This document shows, piece by piece, positions 30,181 to 38,898 of a stretch of 47,329 nt of DNA (position 1 is the first letter of the stretch; each line of letters starts with the position of its first letter). Source of the stretch: an uncultured Ellagibacter sp. (GTDB taxonomy: Bacteria > Actinomycetota > Coriobacteriia > Coriobacteriales > Eggerthellaceae); assembly GCF_934636505.1 (NCBI RefSeq), contig NZ_CAKUAL010000010.1, forward strand, positions 1 through 47,329. Direction: 5' to 3'. The position numbers were made by a program, and so were the translations under genes. Under the pieces are notes generated by a model. The model saw nothing but the letters and a program-made list of their open reading frames with translations. It was not told the DNA's origin and made no database searches.

Positions 30181-32811
30181 CTATTCCCCTAAGTCCTCGG
30201 CGAACCCTACGCGGTAGTTCGCAAACACCACCCCATCGCCAGCCTGCGTGGCGTCCAGGTCGACGTCGGCCGCTATCGCGAAGTCGCTGTCGCCTTCCGC
30301 ATCGTGGAAAATCTGGCGCACATGCCACACGTGGGCCGATTCCTCGTCGGACTCATCGAGCACAAGGTAAGCTTTCGAGCGCGCATCCGCATCGAGGAGC
30401 ACCTCTTCGTGGGCGTCGTAGAACTCGTCGAGTGCCACAGCCCAGGCGCGCTCGCCGAAGCCCCAGTCCGCATCCATCTCGCCAAGCGTCGCAACGTCGC
30501 GGTGCGCCGCCGCACGCACGCGGCTGAACAGGGCGTTACGCACAAGAACAGTAAGCCCGCGACGATCGCGCACCACCGGCTCGTCCTCGGGCGAAGGCGG
30601 CGCAGCATCGAGCGCGGCGCCCGCGTTCTCCCACTCGTCGACCAAACTCGAGTCGACCGAGCGCACGACAAGTCCCAGCCAAGCGACGATGTCCTCAAGC
30701 CGCTCGTCGCGCTTGCCCTCGGGAACCGTGCGGTCGAGGGCGCGAAACGCCTCGGACAGATACCTGAGAAGCGCGCCCTCGTAGCGCGTGATCCCCAGCT
30801 TCTGGATATACCCCTTGAAGTCCGCGGCGCTCTCCAGCATGTCGCGCAGCACCGACTTCGGGCGCAGGCAGAAGTCGCGCGCCCACGGCACGCCCTCGCA
30901 GTATTTGTCGAAGGCGGCGTCGAGCAAGTCCTCAAGCGGCTTTTCGTAGGTCACGTCCGCGATACGCTCGAGGCGCTCCTCGTATTCCACGCCGTCCATC
31001 TTCATCTCAGCCATGGCGCGGTCGCGCGCGCGGCGCTCTTGGGCACGCAGCACCTGGCGCGGGTCCTCAAGCGTCGCCTCGACCATCGACACCACATTGA
31101 GCGCATAGTCGTCGTCTTCAGGGTCCAAAAGTTCCAAAGCCGCGAGCAAGAAGGGAGAAAGCGGCTGGTCAAGCGCAAAGTCTTCAGGAAGATCGACCGT
31201 CACGTAGTAGCTTGCGCCCCCGTCGGGCAGATCCTCTTTCACCACCACGCCCGCGGCGATGAGCGTGGCGAACACCTCGTCGGCACGCTGCGAGAGCGCC
31301 ACCTTCTCCTCGTCGGTTTGCAGCGAGTCGGCAATGAGCTCCTCCACGCGGGCGCGGGCGTCGCCCCCCTGCTCTACCTCGGCAAGCACCATCGAGTGGG
31401 TGATGCGCATGCGGGGCGTGAGCTTCTCGGGAACCGATTCCACCAGGCGGTTGAAGGTGTCCTCGTTCCAGTTGACGAAGTTCTCGGGCGGTTTCTTCTT
31501 CTTGATCTTTCGGAGCTTCTTCGCATCGCCTGCGGCCTTCACCTCGGCCTTGTGGTTCTCGATCTCGTGCTCGGGCGCCTCGGCGATGACCACGCCTTCG
31601 GTGTCGAAGCCCGATCGTCCCGCGCGCCCCGCGATCTGGTGGAACTCGCGCGAGCGCAGGCGGCGCATCTTGTGGCCGTCGAACTTCGTGAGCGCGGTGA
31701 GCACGACGGTGTGGATGGGCACGTTGATGCCCACGCCGAGCGTGTCGGTTCCGCAGATGACGGGGAGAACGCCCTGTTGGGCGAGCTTTTCCACCAGCAA
31801 GCGATAACGGGGCAGCATTCCTGCGTGATGCACGCCGACGCCGCAGCCGAGCAGGCGCTTCAACGTCTTGCCGAACGCCGTGGTGAATCGCGCGCCCTTC
31901 ATGGCCTCCTTCACCGCCTCACGCTGTTCCTTCGTCGCCACGCCGTAGCTCGCCAGCGCCGACGCGCTCGAGAGCGCCGCGTCCTGCGAGAAGTGGACGA
32001 TGTAGAGCGGACCCTCCCCTTTTCGCAGCGCGAGCTCGACCGTGCCTTCAAGCGACGTGAGCGCGTACTCGTAGGAAAGCGGAACCGGGCGCGGCGCGTC
32101 GATGATGCGGGAGACGTCCTTGCCCGTCTGGCGCTCGAGCAGCCCTGCAATCTGGTCAACGTCGCCAAGTGTGGCGCTCATCAGCAGAAACTGCACATTG
32201 GGAAGCGCAAGCAGCGGCACCTGCCAAGCCCAACCGCGATCGGAGTCGGAGAAAAAGTGGAACTCGTCCATGGCGACGCTCTCTATGGGGGCGTCCTTTC
32301 CCTCGGCGAGCGCCTGATTTGCGAGGATCTCCTCCGTGCAGCAGATGACCGGGGCCGACGTGTTGATGTGCACATCTCCCGTGATCATGCCCACGTTCTC
32401 GCGGCCTAAGATGTCCACCAGGTTGAAGAACTTCTCGCTTACAAGCGCCTTGATGGGCGCCGTGTAGTAGGAGCGCTCGCCGAAGCACATCGCGATGAAG
32501 TGCATGCCGAGCGCGACGAGCGACTTGCCCGAGCCGGTCGGCGTTCCCAAGATCACGTGATCGCCGACCATGATGGACATGAGGGCCTCTTCCTGATGGG
32601 GCCACAGCTCGATGCCGCGCGATTCGACCCAGCCGATGAACGCCTCGTAGGCTTCTTCCTCCGTAAGGTTAGGGTTCTCATCGTAGAGCTTGCAGGCAAG
32701 CGCGCCGAGCTCTCCAGGCTCATGCGCGCGGGATGCGTCGGCAAGCTGCGCGACCTCGCTCTCGGGGGTCGTGACGTGGACAGATACGCCGTCGTTGGTT
32801 CGTTCAGACAA
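30181..32811 (-). CDS. Ski2/Mtr4-like DEAD/DEAH-box helicase (DUF3516 type)
   Basis: An 876-residue superfamily 2 helicase. Motif I is GTPTGSGKS (about residues 90-98), motif II DEFHFF, motif III SATLG, and motif VI QIAGRAGRSG. The C-terminal 400 residues match the DUF3516-type accessory part of actinobacterial helicases. HelY-like or Ski2-like members act on RNA, probably in decay or ribosome quality control, but the substrate is not certain. The ATG at 32811 follows a usable GGAG. It lies downstream of the WYL gene but behind that gene's terminator, so it is probably transcribed separately. Confidence 0.88.
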   Translation of the reverse strand: MSERTNDGVSVHVTTPESEVAQLADASRAHEPGELGALACKLYDENPNLTEEEAYEAFIGWVESRGIELWPHQEEALMSIMVGDHVILGTPTGSGKSLVALGMHFIAMCFGERSYYTAPIKALVSEKFFNLVDILGRENVGMITGDVHINTSAPVICCTEEILANQALAEGKDAPIESVAMDEFHFFSDSDRGWAWQVPLLALPNVQFLLMSATLGDVDQIAGLLERQTGKDVSRIIDAPRPVPLSYEYALTSLEGTVELALRKGEGPLYIVHFSQDAALSSASALASYGVATKEQREAVKEAMKGARFTTAFGKTLKRLLGCGVGVHHAGMLPRYRLLVEKLAQQGVLPVICGTDTLGVGINVPIHTVVLTALTKFDGHKMRRLRSREFHQIAGRAGRSGFDTEGVVIAEAPEHEIENHKAEVKAAGDAKKLRKIKKKKPPENFVNWNEDTFNRLVESVPEKLTPRMRITHSMVLAEVEQGGDARARVEELIADSLQTDEEKVALSQRADEVFATLIAAGVVVKEDLPDGGASYYVTVDLPEDFALDQPLSPFLLAALELLDPEDDDYALNVVSMVEATLEDPRQVLRAQERRARDRAMAEMKMDGVEYEERLERIADVTYEKPLEDLLDAAFDKYCEGVPWARDFCLRPKSVLRDMLESAADFKGYIQKLGITRYEGALLRYLSEAFRALDRTVPEGKRDERLEDIVAWLGLVVRSVDSSLVDEWENAGAALDAAPPSPEDEPVVRDRRGLTVLVRNALFSRVRAAAHRDVATLGEMDADWGFGERAWAVALDEFYDAHEEVLLDADARSKAYLVLDESDEESAHVWHVRQIFHDAEGDSDFAIAADVDLDATQAGDGVVFANYRVGFAEDLGE

Positions 32812-32844
32812 AAATCGCTCCTCGTACAGGTTCGCCCGCGCGAC

Positions 32845-32872
32845 AAAACGGGCGGACCTGCTGGCCCGCCCG
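32845..32872 (-). terminator. intrinsic terminator of the WYL gene
   Basis: On the minus strand CGGGCGG and CCGCCCG form a 7-base GC stem with a 10-base loop, followed by TTTTG. It lies about 65 bases after the WYL stop. Confidence 0.8.
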
Positions 32873-32934
32873 ACTCAGTCACCGCGAATTCGCATTCAGT
32901 TCTTCGAAGTGTAGCGCAGCGCAGCCGAATGATG

Positions 32935-33915
32935 CTAACACTGCTCAAGAATGGCACGCAGATACTGCTTGTAGCTCTCCGCGAGCGACTCCGGCCCCTC
33001 GATGCGGACCGTGCCGTTGCACCGGACAAGCCATCCGTAAAACGCAGGGCCCTCTTCAACCCGGGCCTCGATGCGCGCCGTGCCGTCACCGAGGTCGGTG
33101 GAGGCGACGTCGCGTCCGAAGCGGTCGACGACGGCGTTCATGGCATGGCCATCGGCGATAAGCGTCGCGTCGACGAACGCACCGCCAGCCGCACCGACGA
33201 CCGCATTGTCGAGCCGCTCGACCGAGAAATCGCTTTGACGGGGAACCTTCGCCGCCCGCTCCTCGGAGACTTCCACATAATCCATGCGCCCGACGCGAAA
33301 GCCCTCGAAGGTGTCGGTTTCAGGATTGTAAGTGACCAGGTAGTACACGCCTTGGTTCACGATGATTTCCACAGGCGTCTCCACGTAGCGCTCGCCGCTG
33401 CGGCGCATGACCTTCTCTTTCGCGGCGTTGTAGCTGAAATAGCGGAACGACACCTTGCGCTTGCCCGCGATCGCCTCCAGGATGTGGTCAACGTTGTAGA
33501 GCAGCGAATCACCCTGAATTTTGATGCGCCCGCTCACGGAAAGGTGACGGTCGAGCAAGTCGCGCTCGCGCTTGGGCGCAAGGCGTTTGATCGAGCGGAC
33601 GAGCGCATCGGACTTGCGCTGCGTCAAATGGCGCGAGCTTTGCACGGCGTCCACGATAAGCATCAGATCGTCGAGCTCGATAGATCGCGTGACGAGGGCA
33701 TACTCGAGCGGTGCCCGCTGAAACGTCTGGATATCGAGGCCGAACTCCCGCAGCGACTCGATGTCGCGATAGACCGACTTGCGCTCCGCCGTGATACCGT
33801 GAGCCTCGAGGCGTTCGAGAATCTGCGCCATGGTCAAGCCGGCGACAGCGTCGGTCTCCTCCACGAGCATCTGCGCGATGTAGAGGAGCTTGAGTTTTTG
33901 CAAATTGGCCGCCAC
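32935..33915 (-). CDS. WYL-domain transcriptional regulator
   Basis: A 326-residue regulator. An N-terminal winged helix (LKLLYIAQMLVEETDAVAGL, LERLEAHGITAERKSVYRDI) is followed by a WYL domain (about residues 140-240; KVSFRYFSYNAAKE, NQGVYYLVTYNPE, FRVGRMDYVEV) and a WCX-like C-terminal part (FYGWLVRCNGTVRIEGPE). WYL regulators sense nucleic acids or nucleotides and control diverse genes. The GTG at 33915 has GGGAGGG upstream. It is divergent from the radical SAM gene and could regulate it or itself. Confidence 0.9.
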   Translation of the reverse strand: MAANLQKLKLLYIAQMLVEETDAVAGLTMAQILERLEAHGITAERKSVYRDIESLREFGLDIQTFQRAPLEYALVTRSIELDDLMLIVDAVQSSRHLTQRKSDALVRSIKRLAPKRERDLLDRHLSVSGRIKIQGDSLLYNVDHILEAIAGKRKVSFRYFSYNAAKEKVMRRSGERYVETPVEIIVNQGVYYLVTYNPETDTFEGFRVGRMDYVEVSEERAAKVPRQSDFSVERLDNAVVGAAGGAFVDATLIADGHAMNAVVDRFGRDVASTDLGDGTARIEARVEEGPAFYGWLVRCNGTVRIEGPESLAESYKQYLRAILEQC

Positions 33916-33946
33916 GGGACACCCTCCCTTTTATACCTCAGTTACC

Positions 33947-33957
33947 ATAATGATTAT
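33947..33957. promoter_or_regulatory. ATAATGATTAT palindrome in the WYL/radical SAM divergent gap
   Basis: An 11-base perfect palindrome sits in the WYL promoter region (a TATAAT-like -10 lies on the minus strand within it). It resembles half of a Fur box, but this is too little to name the regulator. Confidence 0.3.
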
Positions 33958-34085
33958 ACTTCTTTGTTTCCCCAGGTAAACTAGCGTTCGTTACAAAAAT
34001 CACGTCGATTATGACATTTGCCCGTCCCAAAGTTGTCTCAGAAGACGTCAAATTATCGGGAAGGGCGCAAGCGAGCAAGGTCGGC

Positions 34086-34091
34086 TATAAT
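34086..34091 (+). promoter_or_regulatory. -10 box (TATAAT) of the radical SAM gene
   Basis: A consensus TATAAT lies 43 bases before the ATG at 34134. There is no clear -35. Its place inside the longer open frame from 34011 argues that translation starts at 34134. Confidence 0.5.
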
Positions 34092-34133
34092 CGCAAGACA
34101 GATGCAACCGGACGACGACTTGGATGTGACTTC

Positions 34134-35420
34134 ATGAACGCAGGCACCCTGGCAGGCAACGATTCCCTTCGCGCGGCACTGCGCCACTACGACGAGGTCC
34201 GCGAGACCTACCTTCGCGCGCTCGCCGAGCATGGCGTGGAATTCGCCCCCGGAGGATCATCCGATGCCGAGATCGCCCAGCTGCGCGGCGAGCTTGAGAA
34301 ACGGGGCGCCGAGTTCCGCAACGCGGGCGCATCGATCCGCATGGGCTGGATCTCGAAAGCGTGCATCGAGTGCACGGGAAACAAAGGCTCCGAAACGTTT
34401 TCCACCACGTTCAAGTGCCACCGCGACTGCTACTTCTGCTTCAACCACAACCAGGCGGACTACGACAAGTTCGTCCGCGAGGGCTGCCCATGGGAAGAGG
34501 GCCTCGCCCGCGCCGCTGAAACCTACAAAAACGGCCTCGCCGTCATCGGGCTCACGGGAGGCGAGCCGCTTTTGAGCTTCGACGCGTCAATCGCGTTTCT
34601 CAACCGCGCGCGCGAGCTTTTCCCCGAGGCGCACAAGCGCATGTATACCTCGGGCGACCTGCTGACGGGGGACATGGCGCGAACGCTGCGTGACGCGGGG
34701 CTGCAAGAGATCCGCTTCAGCGTGAAGGACTTCGACCCCGAGCCCATGCAGGAGCGCGTACTCGACGCGATGCGCCTGGCGAAGCGCTACATTCCCGACG
34801 TCATGGTGGAGATGCCCATCATCCCCGGCACCGAGGCGCGCATGAAAGAGCTGCTCGCGAGCTTCGAGGAGATCGGCATCCGCGGGATCAACATGCTCGA
34901 GTTCTGCTTCCCCTTCCACAGCTGGGACGAGTTCGCGCGTCGCGGCCTTGTCGTGCGCAACCCGCCCTTCGACGTGATGTACGACTACGGCTACTCGGGC
35001 GGCCTTCCCATCGCCGGCAGCGAGCAGCTTGCGCTCTCGCTGATGATATGGGCACACGACCAGGGGTTCTCGTTTGGCATGCACTACTGCTCGCTCGATA
35101 ACAAGCATCGAAGCGAGATGCGGCAGCGAAACGAGCGCGCCGCGCACGTGCACCCCTGCTTCACCTTCGACGAGGGGGACTTCTTCCTGAAGACGGCAAA
35201 GGTGTTCGGCCCCGACCGCGAGGTGGCGCGCCCCGTGCTCGCCACGGCGGGCTGCGATACGATGGTCGACAGCGATGAGGAGGACTCGACAACCTTTCCC
35301 TTGCGCTATCTGGAGTTTCTGCGCGGCGTGAACGTCACGCCGGCCGTTGCGTATGCTGTGCTCGAATCGGACGAGAACGGCTCGTATATCCAGGAGCTTG
35401 ACCTGCACGTGGCTGAATAG
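34134..35420 (+). CDS. radical SAM protein of unknown specificity
   Basis: A 428-residue protein. The SAM-cluster motif is Cys95-x3-Cys99-x2-Cys102 (FKCHRDCYFCFNHNQ), followed by LTGGEPLLSF. Two more cysteines lie just before it (Cys77 and Cys80 in KACIECTGNKG), and others occur near the C-terminus (MHYCSLDNKH, HVHPCFTFDE, TAGCDTMVDS), which may hold an auxiliary cluster. The ATG at 34134 is preferred to the one at 34011 because a TATAAT lies between them. The N-terminal 70 residues are helical and unlike the core. No precursor peptide or partner is evident next to it. The substrate is unknown. Confidence 0.82.
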   Translation: MNAGTLAGNDSLRAALRHYDEVRETYLRALAEHGVEFAPGGSSDAEIAQLRGELEKRGAEFRNAGASIRMGWISKACIECTGNKGSETFSTTFKCHRDCYFCFNHNQADYDKFVREGCPWEEGLARAAETYKNGLAVIGLTGGEPLLSFDASIAFLNRARELFPEAHKRMYTSGDLLTGDMARTLRDAGLQEIRFSVKDFDPEPMQERVLDAMRLAKRYIPDVMVEMPIIPGTEARMKELLASFEEIGIRGINMLEFCFPFHSWDEFARRGLVVRNPPFDVMYDYGYSGGLPIAGSEQLALSLMIWAHDQGFSFGMHYCSLDNKHRSEMRQRNERAAHVHPCFTFDEGDFFLKTAKVFGPDREVARPVLATAGCDTMVDSDEEDSTTFPLRYLEFLRGVNVTPAVAYAVLESDENGSYIQELDLHVAE

Positions 35421-35473
35421 CGCGCATGGGAGCCCCCCGCAGCCTCCGCAGCCCAAGAACTAGAGAATACGAT

Positions 35474-35524
35474 GGTCCATCGGTGCAAACGCGTCGCCAA
35501 ATGCCGCTTTCGCACCGATGGACC
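35474..35524. repeat. 13-bp inverted repeat between convergent genes
   Basis: GGTCCATCGGTGC at 35474-35486 and GCACCGATGGACC at 35512-35524 flank a 25-base loop. It lies between the radical SAM and thrH genes, both of which end here, so it is probably a shared two-way transcript end. The loop is unusually long for an intrinsic terminator. Confidence 0.6.
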
Positions 35525-35535
35525 TTGGTGGCTTC

Positions 35536-36135
35536 CTACAGCGCAGCCTCGATCGCGGCGAGCAGCTCGTCGTACTCCTCGAGCGTGGGGACATCGGGGT
35601 TCTCGGCCTTCGTCGACGGCGCGCCCTTGAACAGCCAGCCCGCCTTGCTTGCGCGAATCATTCCCAGGTCATTGTACGAATCTCCCGCAGCGATGGTCTC
35701 CATCCCGCAGCTCTGCAGCGCGCGAACGGTCGTGAGCTTCGTCTGGTCGCAGCGCATCTTGTAACCGGTGATGGCGCCGTCCTCTGCCACCTCGAGCGAG
35801 TTGCAGAAGATGGTGGGCCAGCCGAGTTTGCGCATCAGCGGCTGCGCAAACTGTTCAAAGGTGTCGGAGATGATGATGACCTGCGTCTTCTCGCGCAGCG
35901 CATCGAGGAACTCGCGGGCGCCCTCCATTGGGTCGATTGTGGCGATCACGTCTTGGATCTCGGCCAGGCCAAGTCCATGCTCGCGCAGGATGTCCAGGCG
36001 GAAGTTCATGAGCTTGTCGTAGTCGGGCTCGTCGCGCGTCGTTCGCTCAAGCTCGGGAATGCCGCTCGCCTTGGCGAACGCGATCCAAATCTCGGGGACA
36101 AGCACACCTTCCAAATCCAAGCAAACCACGTTCAT
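35536..36135 (-). CDS. thrH: ThrH-type phosphoserine phosphatase/homoserine phosphotransferase
   Basis: A 199-residue HAD-family enzyme. It begins with CLDLEGVLVPE, where the usual D-x-D has glutamate in the second place (D-L-E), as in ThrH of Pseudomonas. Later motifs are IISDTFEQFAQPLM and AAGDSYNDLGMIRAS (motif IV, G-D-x-x-x-D). ThrH can dephosphorylate phosphoserine and transfer the phosphate to homoserine, linking serine and threonine synthesis. AAAGGATG lies before the ATG at 36135. It appears to be a single-gene unit. Confidence 0.93.
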   Translation of the reverse strand: MNVVCLDLEGVLVPEIWIAFAKASGIPELERTTRDEPDYDKLMNFRLDILREHGLGLAEIQDVIATIDPMEGAREFLDALREKTQVIIISDTFEQFAQPLMRKLGWPTIFCNSLEVAEDGAITGYKMRCDQTKLTTVRALQSCGMETIAAGDSYNDLGMIRASKAGWLFKGAPSTKAENPDVPTLEEYDELLAAIEAAL

Positions 36136-36237
36136 AGGACATCCTTTCCTTATGCAGGCTCAAGGCGTTGGAGGATTCCAGCGCGACGGAGGTTAGGGCC
36201 CGCAGCACGCGACGTCGCGAGCTGGGCGGGCACGGCC

Positions 36238-36510
36238 CTATGATAGCCTATCGAAAACGTCGGCATTCAAGCAATCGGCTGGACGGCGCCCGCATACGAC
36301 GTCGATGGCGCTTTGCATCGTTCGCTCGCGAAGCTCCCGACCCGATTCCTCCGACCAATACGCCGCATGCGAGGTGAGCACTGTATGCGGCGCACGCATG
36401 ATCGGGTGCGTGAAATCAATCGGCTCGTCCTCGAACACGTCGATTCCCGCACCCCAGAGCCTTCCCTCCTCGAGTGCTTGGGCGGTGGTCAACTAAGGGT
36501 CTCGCTCCTC
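36238..36510 (-). pseudogene. remnant of a D-2-hydroxyacid dehydrogenase
   Basis: This is the C-terminal 90 or so residues of a D-isomer 2-hydroxyacid dehydrogenase: GRLWGAGIDVFEDEP, then VLTSHAAYWSEESGRELRER with the catalytic His. Upstream, GARPLVD and TAQALEEG fit the family's ARGxLVDTxAL only if one extra base is skipped near 36490, so there is a frameshift. The rest of the gene is missing. Just beyond it, the sequence changes to a methyltransferase remnant. It is probably non-functional. Confidence 0.75.
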
Positions 36511-36640
36511 AGAGGCAGCGAAACACGAGAAACTGTTCGGGGTGCCCGTCCCGCCGCCCGCCTCGAACCATGCGACAAAGCCAATCCTGTCGTAAACGGC
36601 ACGAGCAAGGTCATTTCCCTCATATCACTTGAACCTCTGG
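36505..36640 (-). pseudogene. remnant of a second Trm9-like methyltransferase
   Basis: On the minus strand, NDLARAVYDRIGFVAWFE and GGGTGTPNSFSCF align with the last 35 residues of the intact methyltransferase at 37956 (ADLSRAVDGWASLVARFEAD, GRTGTLNSYLVF). A stop codon and substitutions interrupt the preceding part, and weaker likeness may continue to about 36700. The remnant directly abuts the dehydrogenase remnant and lies 1.4 kb from the intact copy. This suggests a duplication followed by deletion. Confidence 0.7.
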
Positions 36641-36839
36641 GCGCACCGTGCATAATGTTCAATTCGAATGGCTTCTACGATAGCCCACATACCCTCTTCA
36701 ACCGCACGGGAAATATGGGGTCTCCTCGCCGCGCAAGCGGCAGGGAGTTCATTTCGCAAGCTCAATTGAAGAGGTGGCTGGCATCCTAGTTCCATGCTAG
36801 CCGTATCATTTCTCCGAGTTGCCAGGAGCACAAGCAATT

Positions 36840-37847
36840 ATGAGCATCCTCGACAAACCATATCCGACGAACGTTTATCGACTCATCCTCGCCACGGCCG
36901 CCGCCATCTGGGGCCTCGGCTTCGTGATCGGCAAAAGCGCCATCGCCACCGTTGGCGCCACCTGGTTCACCGCCATCCGTTTCTTTGGGGCGGGCATCGT
37001 TTTGCTCATCATTTTATTTCCCCATATCAAGCGAAATTTCTGTCGAAAGACGCTGAAGGCGGGCATGATCATAGGCGTGGCCACGTTCCTCGGGTTCTGG
37101 ACTCAGTTTCTGGGCCTGGGTATGACGACACCATCGAAGAACGCCTTTTTGAGCGCATGTTATTGCCTTACTGTGCCGTTCATCTGGTGGGTGGTCTCGC
37201 ACCGCCGCCCGTCCGCCAAAGTGTTTATCTCCGCGGCAATATGCGCCATTGGCATCGGGATGGTGTCATTGACCGACGGCTTCTCCATCAGCCTGGGAGA
37301 CGGCATAAGCATTCTCTCGGCGTTCCTCTACGGCGCCGAAATCGTGATCATCGGTCTGGTCATGCGCGACAACGATATCCTGACCACCACCGTCGTCCAG
37401 CAATTCACCAGCGGTATCTTGGCCCTGCTGCTCGCTTTGACCACGCAGCCCATGCCAACGGCGGCGCAGGTGACCACTCCCGAGTTCATCGGCGCCATGG
37501 CCTATGTTGCTGTCCTCTCGGCGGCCTTTGGAGCCGTGGCGCAGAACACAGCACAGGCACATGTGTCCCCTTCCGAGGCGGGCCTGCTCTGCTCGCTTGA
37601 AAGCGTGTTCTGCGCCCTGTTCAGCGTGGCATTCTTCGGCGAGGCGCTCACGCCGAGAATGGCGTTGGGATTCGTGCTCATCTTCGCCTCCATCGCGGCA
37701 ACTCAGCTTGGCGACAAGGGAGGCGGCGCCGCTGCTGCTGCCGCCGACTCCGCCCTCGACGAGTCCGTCGCCGACGGGCCAGCGACCACCACAAGCTGGG
37801 AATCCAGCGAGCCTGTCAAACGGAACCGTGGAAGAATCGCCCGCTGA
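36840..37847 (+). CDS. EamA-family (DMT) transporter
   Basis: A 335-residue drug/metabolite transporter with ten membrane segments in two EamA repeats (first: IWGLGFVIGKSAIATVG, ATWFTAIRFFGAGI; second: FLYGAEIVIIGLVMR, ALLCSLESVFCALFSVAFFGE-like end). A hydrophilic tail of about 45 residues follows the last helix (GGGAAAAAADSALDES). Members export amino acids, nucleosides or small metabolites. The ATG at 36840 has an AGGAG 11 bases upstream; an alternative TTG seven codons earlier lacks one. It is transcribed away from the remnants on its left. Confidence 0.87.
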   Translation: MSILDKPYPTNVYRLILATAAAIWGLGFVIGKSAIATVGATWFTAIRFFGAGIVLLIILFPHIKRNFCRKTLKAGMIIGVATFLGFWTQFLGLGMTTPSKNAFLSACYCLTVPFIWWVVSHRRPSAKVFISAAICAIGIGMVSLTDGFSISLGDGISILSAFLYGAEIVIIGLVMRDNDILTTTVVQQFTSGILALLLALTTQPMPTAAQVTTPEFIGAMAYVAVLSAAFGAVAQNTAQAHVSPSEAGLLCSLESVFCALFSVAFFGEALTPRMALGFVLIFASIAATQLGDKGGGAAAAAADSALDESVADGPATTTSWESSEPVKRNRGRIAR

Positions 37848-37955
37848 ACTGCGAGTATCGCAGCTAGCAAAGCACCTTTTGGCTACTAAACGAGAAACCC
37901 CGCATTCTCGATGCCAAGTCCGCGATTGGCCGCGGAGCATAGGTCATGACAACGG

Positions 37956-38801
37956 TTAAGCCCGACGGCGAAACACAAGATAGCTGTTCAGGGTGCCCGT
38001 CCGGCCGTCCGCTTCGAACCGAGCAACAAGGCTTGCCCAGCCGTCGACGGCACGAGAGAGGTCGGCCACTTCCCCATCCGAGAAGGTGTGGCAATAGCGG
38101 TATGCATGCTGCCTGTTCTGCCATCCAAGCAGGTAATCGCCCTCATCGAGCGCGGGCAGCCCATACTCCACGCGAGCTTTCGCCGTCGTTTCTACTGCCT
38201 TTGCTGCAAGCTCGGGACTCTTCGCGAACTGCCAAAGCGACACCGCCACGTGCCCGCCGGGACGCACGCTCTTGACGAGCGCCCGCAGAAGCGCCGCCCG
38301 CGAATCGGCACCAGGAATGTGGTGGAAGAATCCGAAGCACACCGCCATATCGACAGGCGGCGCTTCGATTGCGCGCTCAATCGAAGCGTCTATCAGCGAG
38401 TTTGCGATATTAAGCTTCTGGAAGGCAACGTTGTCGGCATCGCTTGCGAGCCCATCGCGCGCAAGCTGCTCGCAATCGTCCACCGCGAAGTAGGCTATCG
38501 CCGCACCGGGCAGCGCCTCTTGCAGAAAGCGAAGGAAGCGCCCGTTGCCGCACGCCACATCGAGCACACGCAGCGGATCGCGAGGAATTTGGCCAGCGGC
38601 GAAAGCGGCGCCTTCGAGAAGCGCACCCTTTGGGAAAGCCGCACTCGCATCCGACGACGGCTCAGCGCCGATCCCCATCTCGTCGAGGCAGCGCCTCCAA
38701 CCCGCCCACGAAGCGCGGCGGGTCGACGAGAACGACGGGGCGTTCCCGCGGTAGAAAGTTGAGGTTATGTCGCACAGTTTTCGGGCGGTTTCAGTATCCA
38801 T
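37956..38801 (-). CDS. Trm9/ALKBH8-like class I SAM methyltransferase
   Basis: A 281-residue class I methyltransferase. Motif I is LRVLDVACGNGRFL (residues 77-90). Several features recall Trm9/ALKBH8, which methylate cm5U34 of tRNA to mcm5U: the N-terminal FSSTRRASW (24-32; Trm9 has FSxTRxxxW), the motif IV region VCFGFFHHIPGADSRAALLR (154-173; Trm9 has the form ..IHHxxTxxRR), and GWQNRQHAYRYCHTFSDGE (226-244; Trm9 has W...YRYYHxFxxGEL). It is divergent from elp3, whose product makes the cm5U precursor. A SAM methyltransferase acting on another substrate remains possible. The start ATG at 38801 has only a weak GGGATGAC site. Confidence 0.8.
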   Translation of the reverse strand: MDTETARKLCDITSTFYRGNAPSFSSTRRASWAGWRRCLDEMGIGAEPSSDASAAFPKGALLEGAAFAAGQIPRDPLRVLDVACGNGRFLRFLQEALPGAAIAYFAVDDCEQLARDGLASDADNVAFQKLNIANSLIDASIERAIEAPPVDMAVCFGFFHHIPGADSRAALLRALVKSVRPGGHVAVSLWQFAKSPELAAKAVETTAKARVEYGLPALDEGDYLLGWQNRQHAYRYCHTFSDGEVADLSRAVDGWASLVARFEADGRTGTLNSYLVFRRRA

Positions 38802-38815
38802 AAGTCATCCCGTGC

Positions 38816-38898
38816 ATTGTATCGCTTCGCGACGCAATTCGCCGTCCGCAGCGGGCCGGCGATCCGCCAGCGCGCGCCGGGTCCGCATAGCGTACAAT
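38816..38898. promoter_or_regulatory. divergent promoters between the Trm9-like and elp3 genes
   Basis: TACAAT lies at 38893-38898 for elp3, and the same TACAAT lies on the minus strand at 38821-38816 for the methyltransferase, each followed by GC. The elp3 box ends eight bases before the ATG at 38906. If that ATG is the start, the mRNA is leaderless; the listed start at 38897 would lie inside the promoter. No clear -35 boxes. Confidence 0.45.

Noticed and set aside
30304..32409. 701-codon plus-strand open frame
   Set aside because: Antisense to the helicase, which carries all its motifs on the minus strand. The reverse frame has no recognisable domain.
32500..33984. 494-codon plus-strand open frame
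   Set aside because: Antisense to the helicase start and the whole WYL regulator; composition is not protein-like.
34011..34133. longer start for the radical SAM protein
   Set aside because: The extra 41 codons contain a TATAAT box and have no homology-like sequence or ribosome site.
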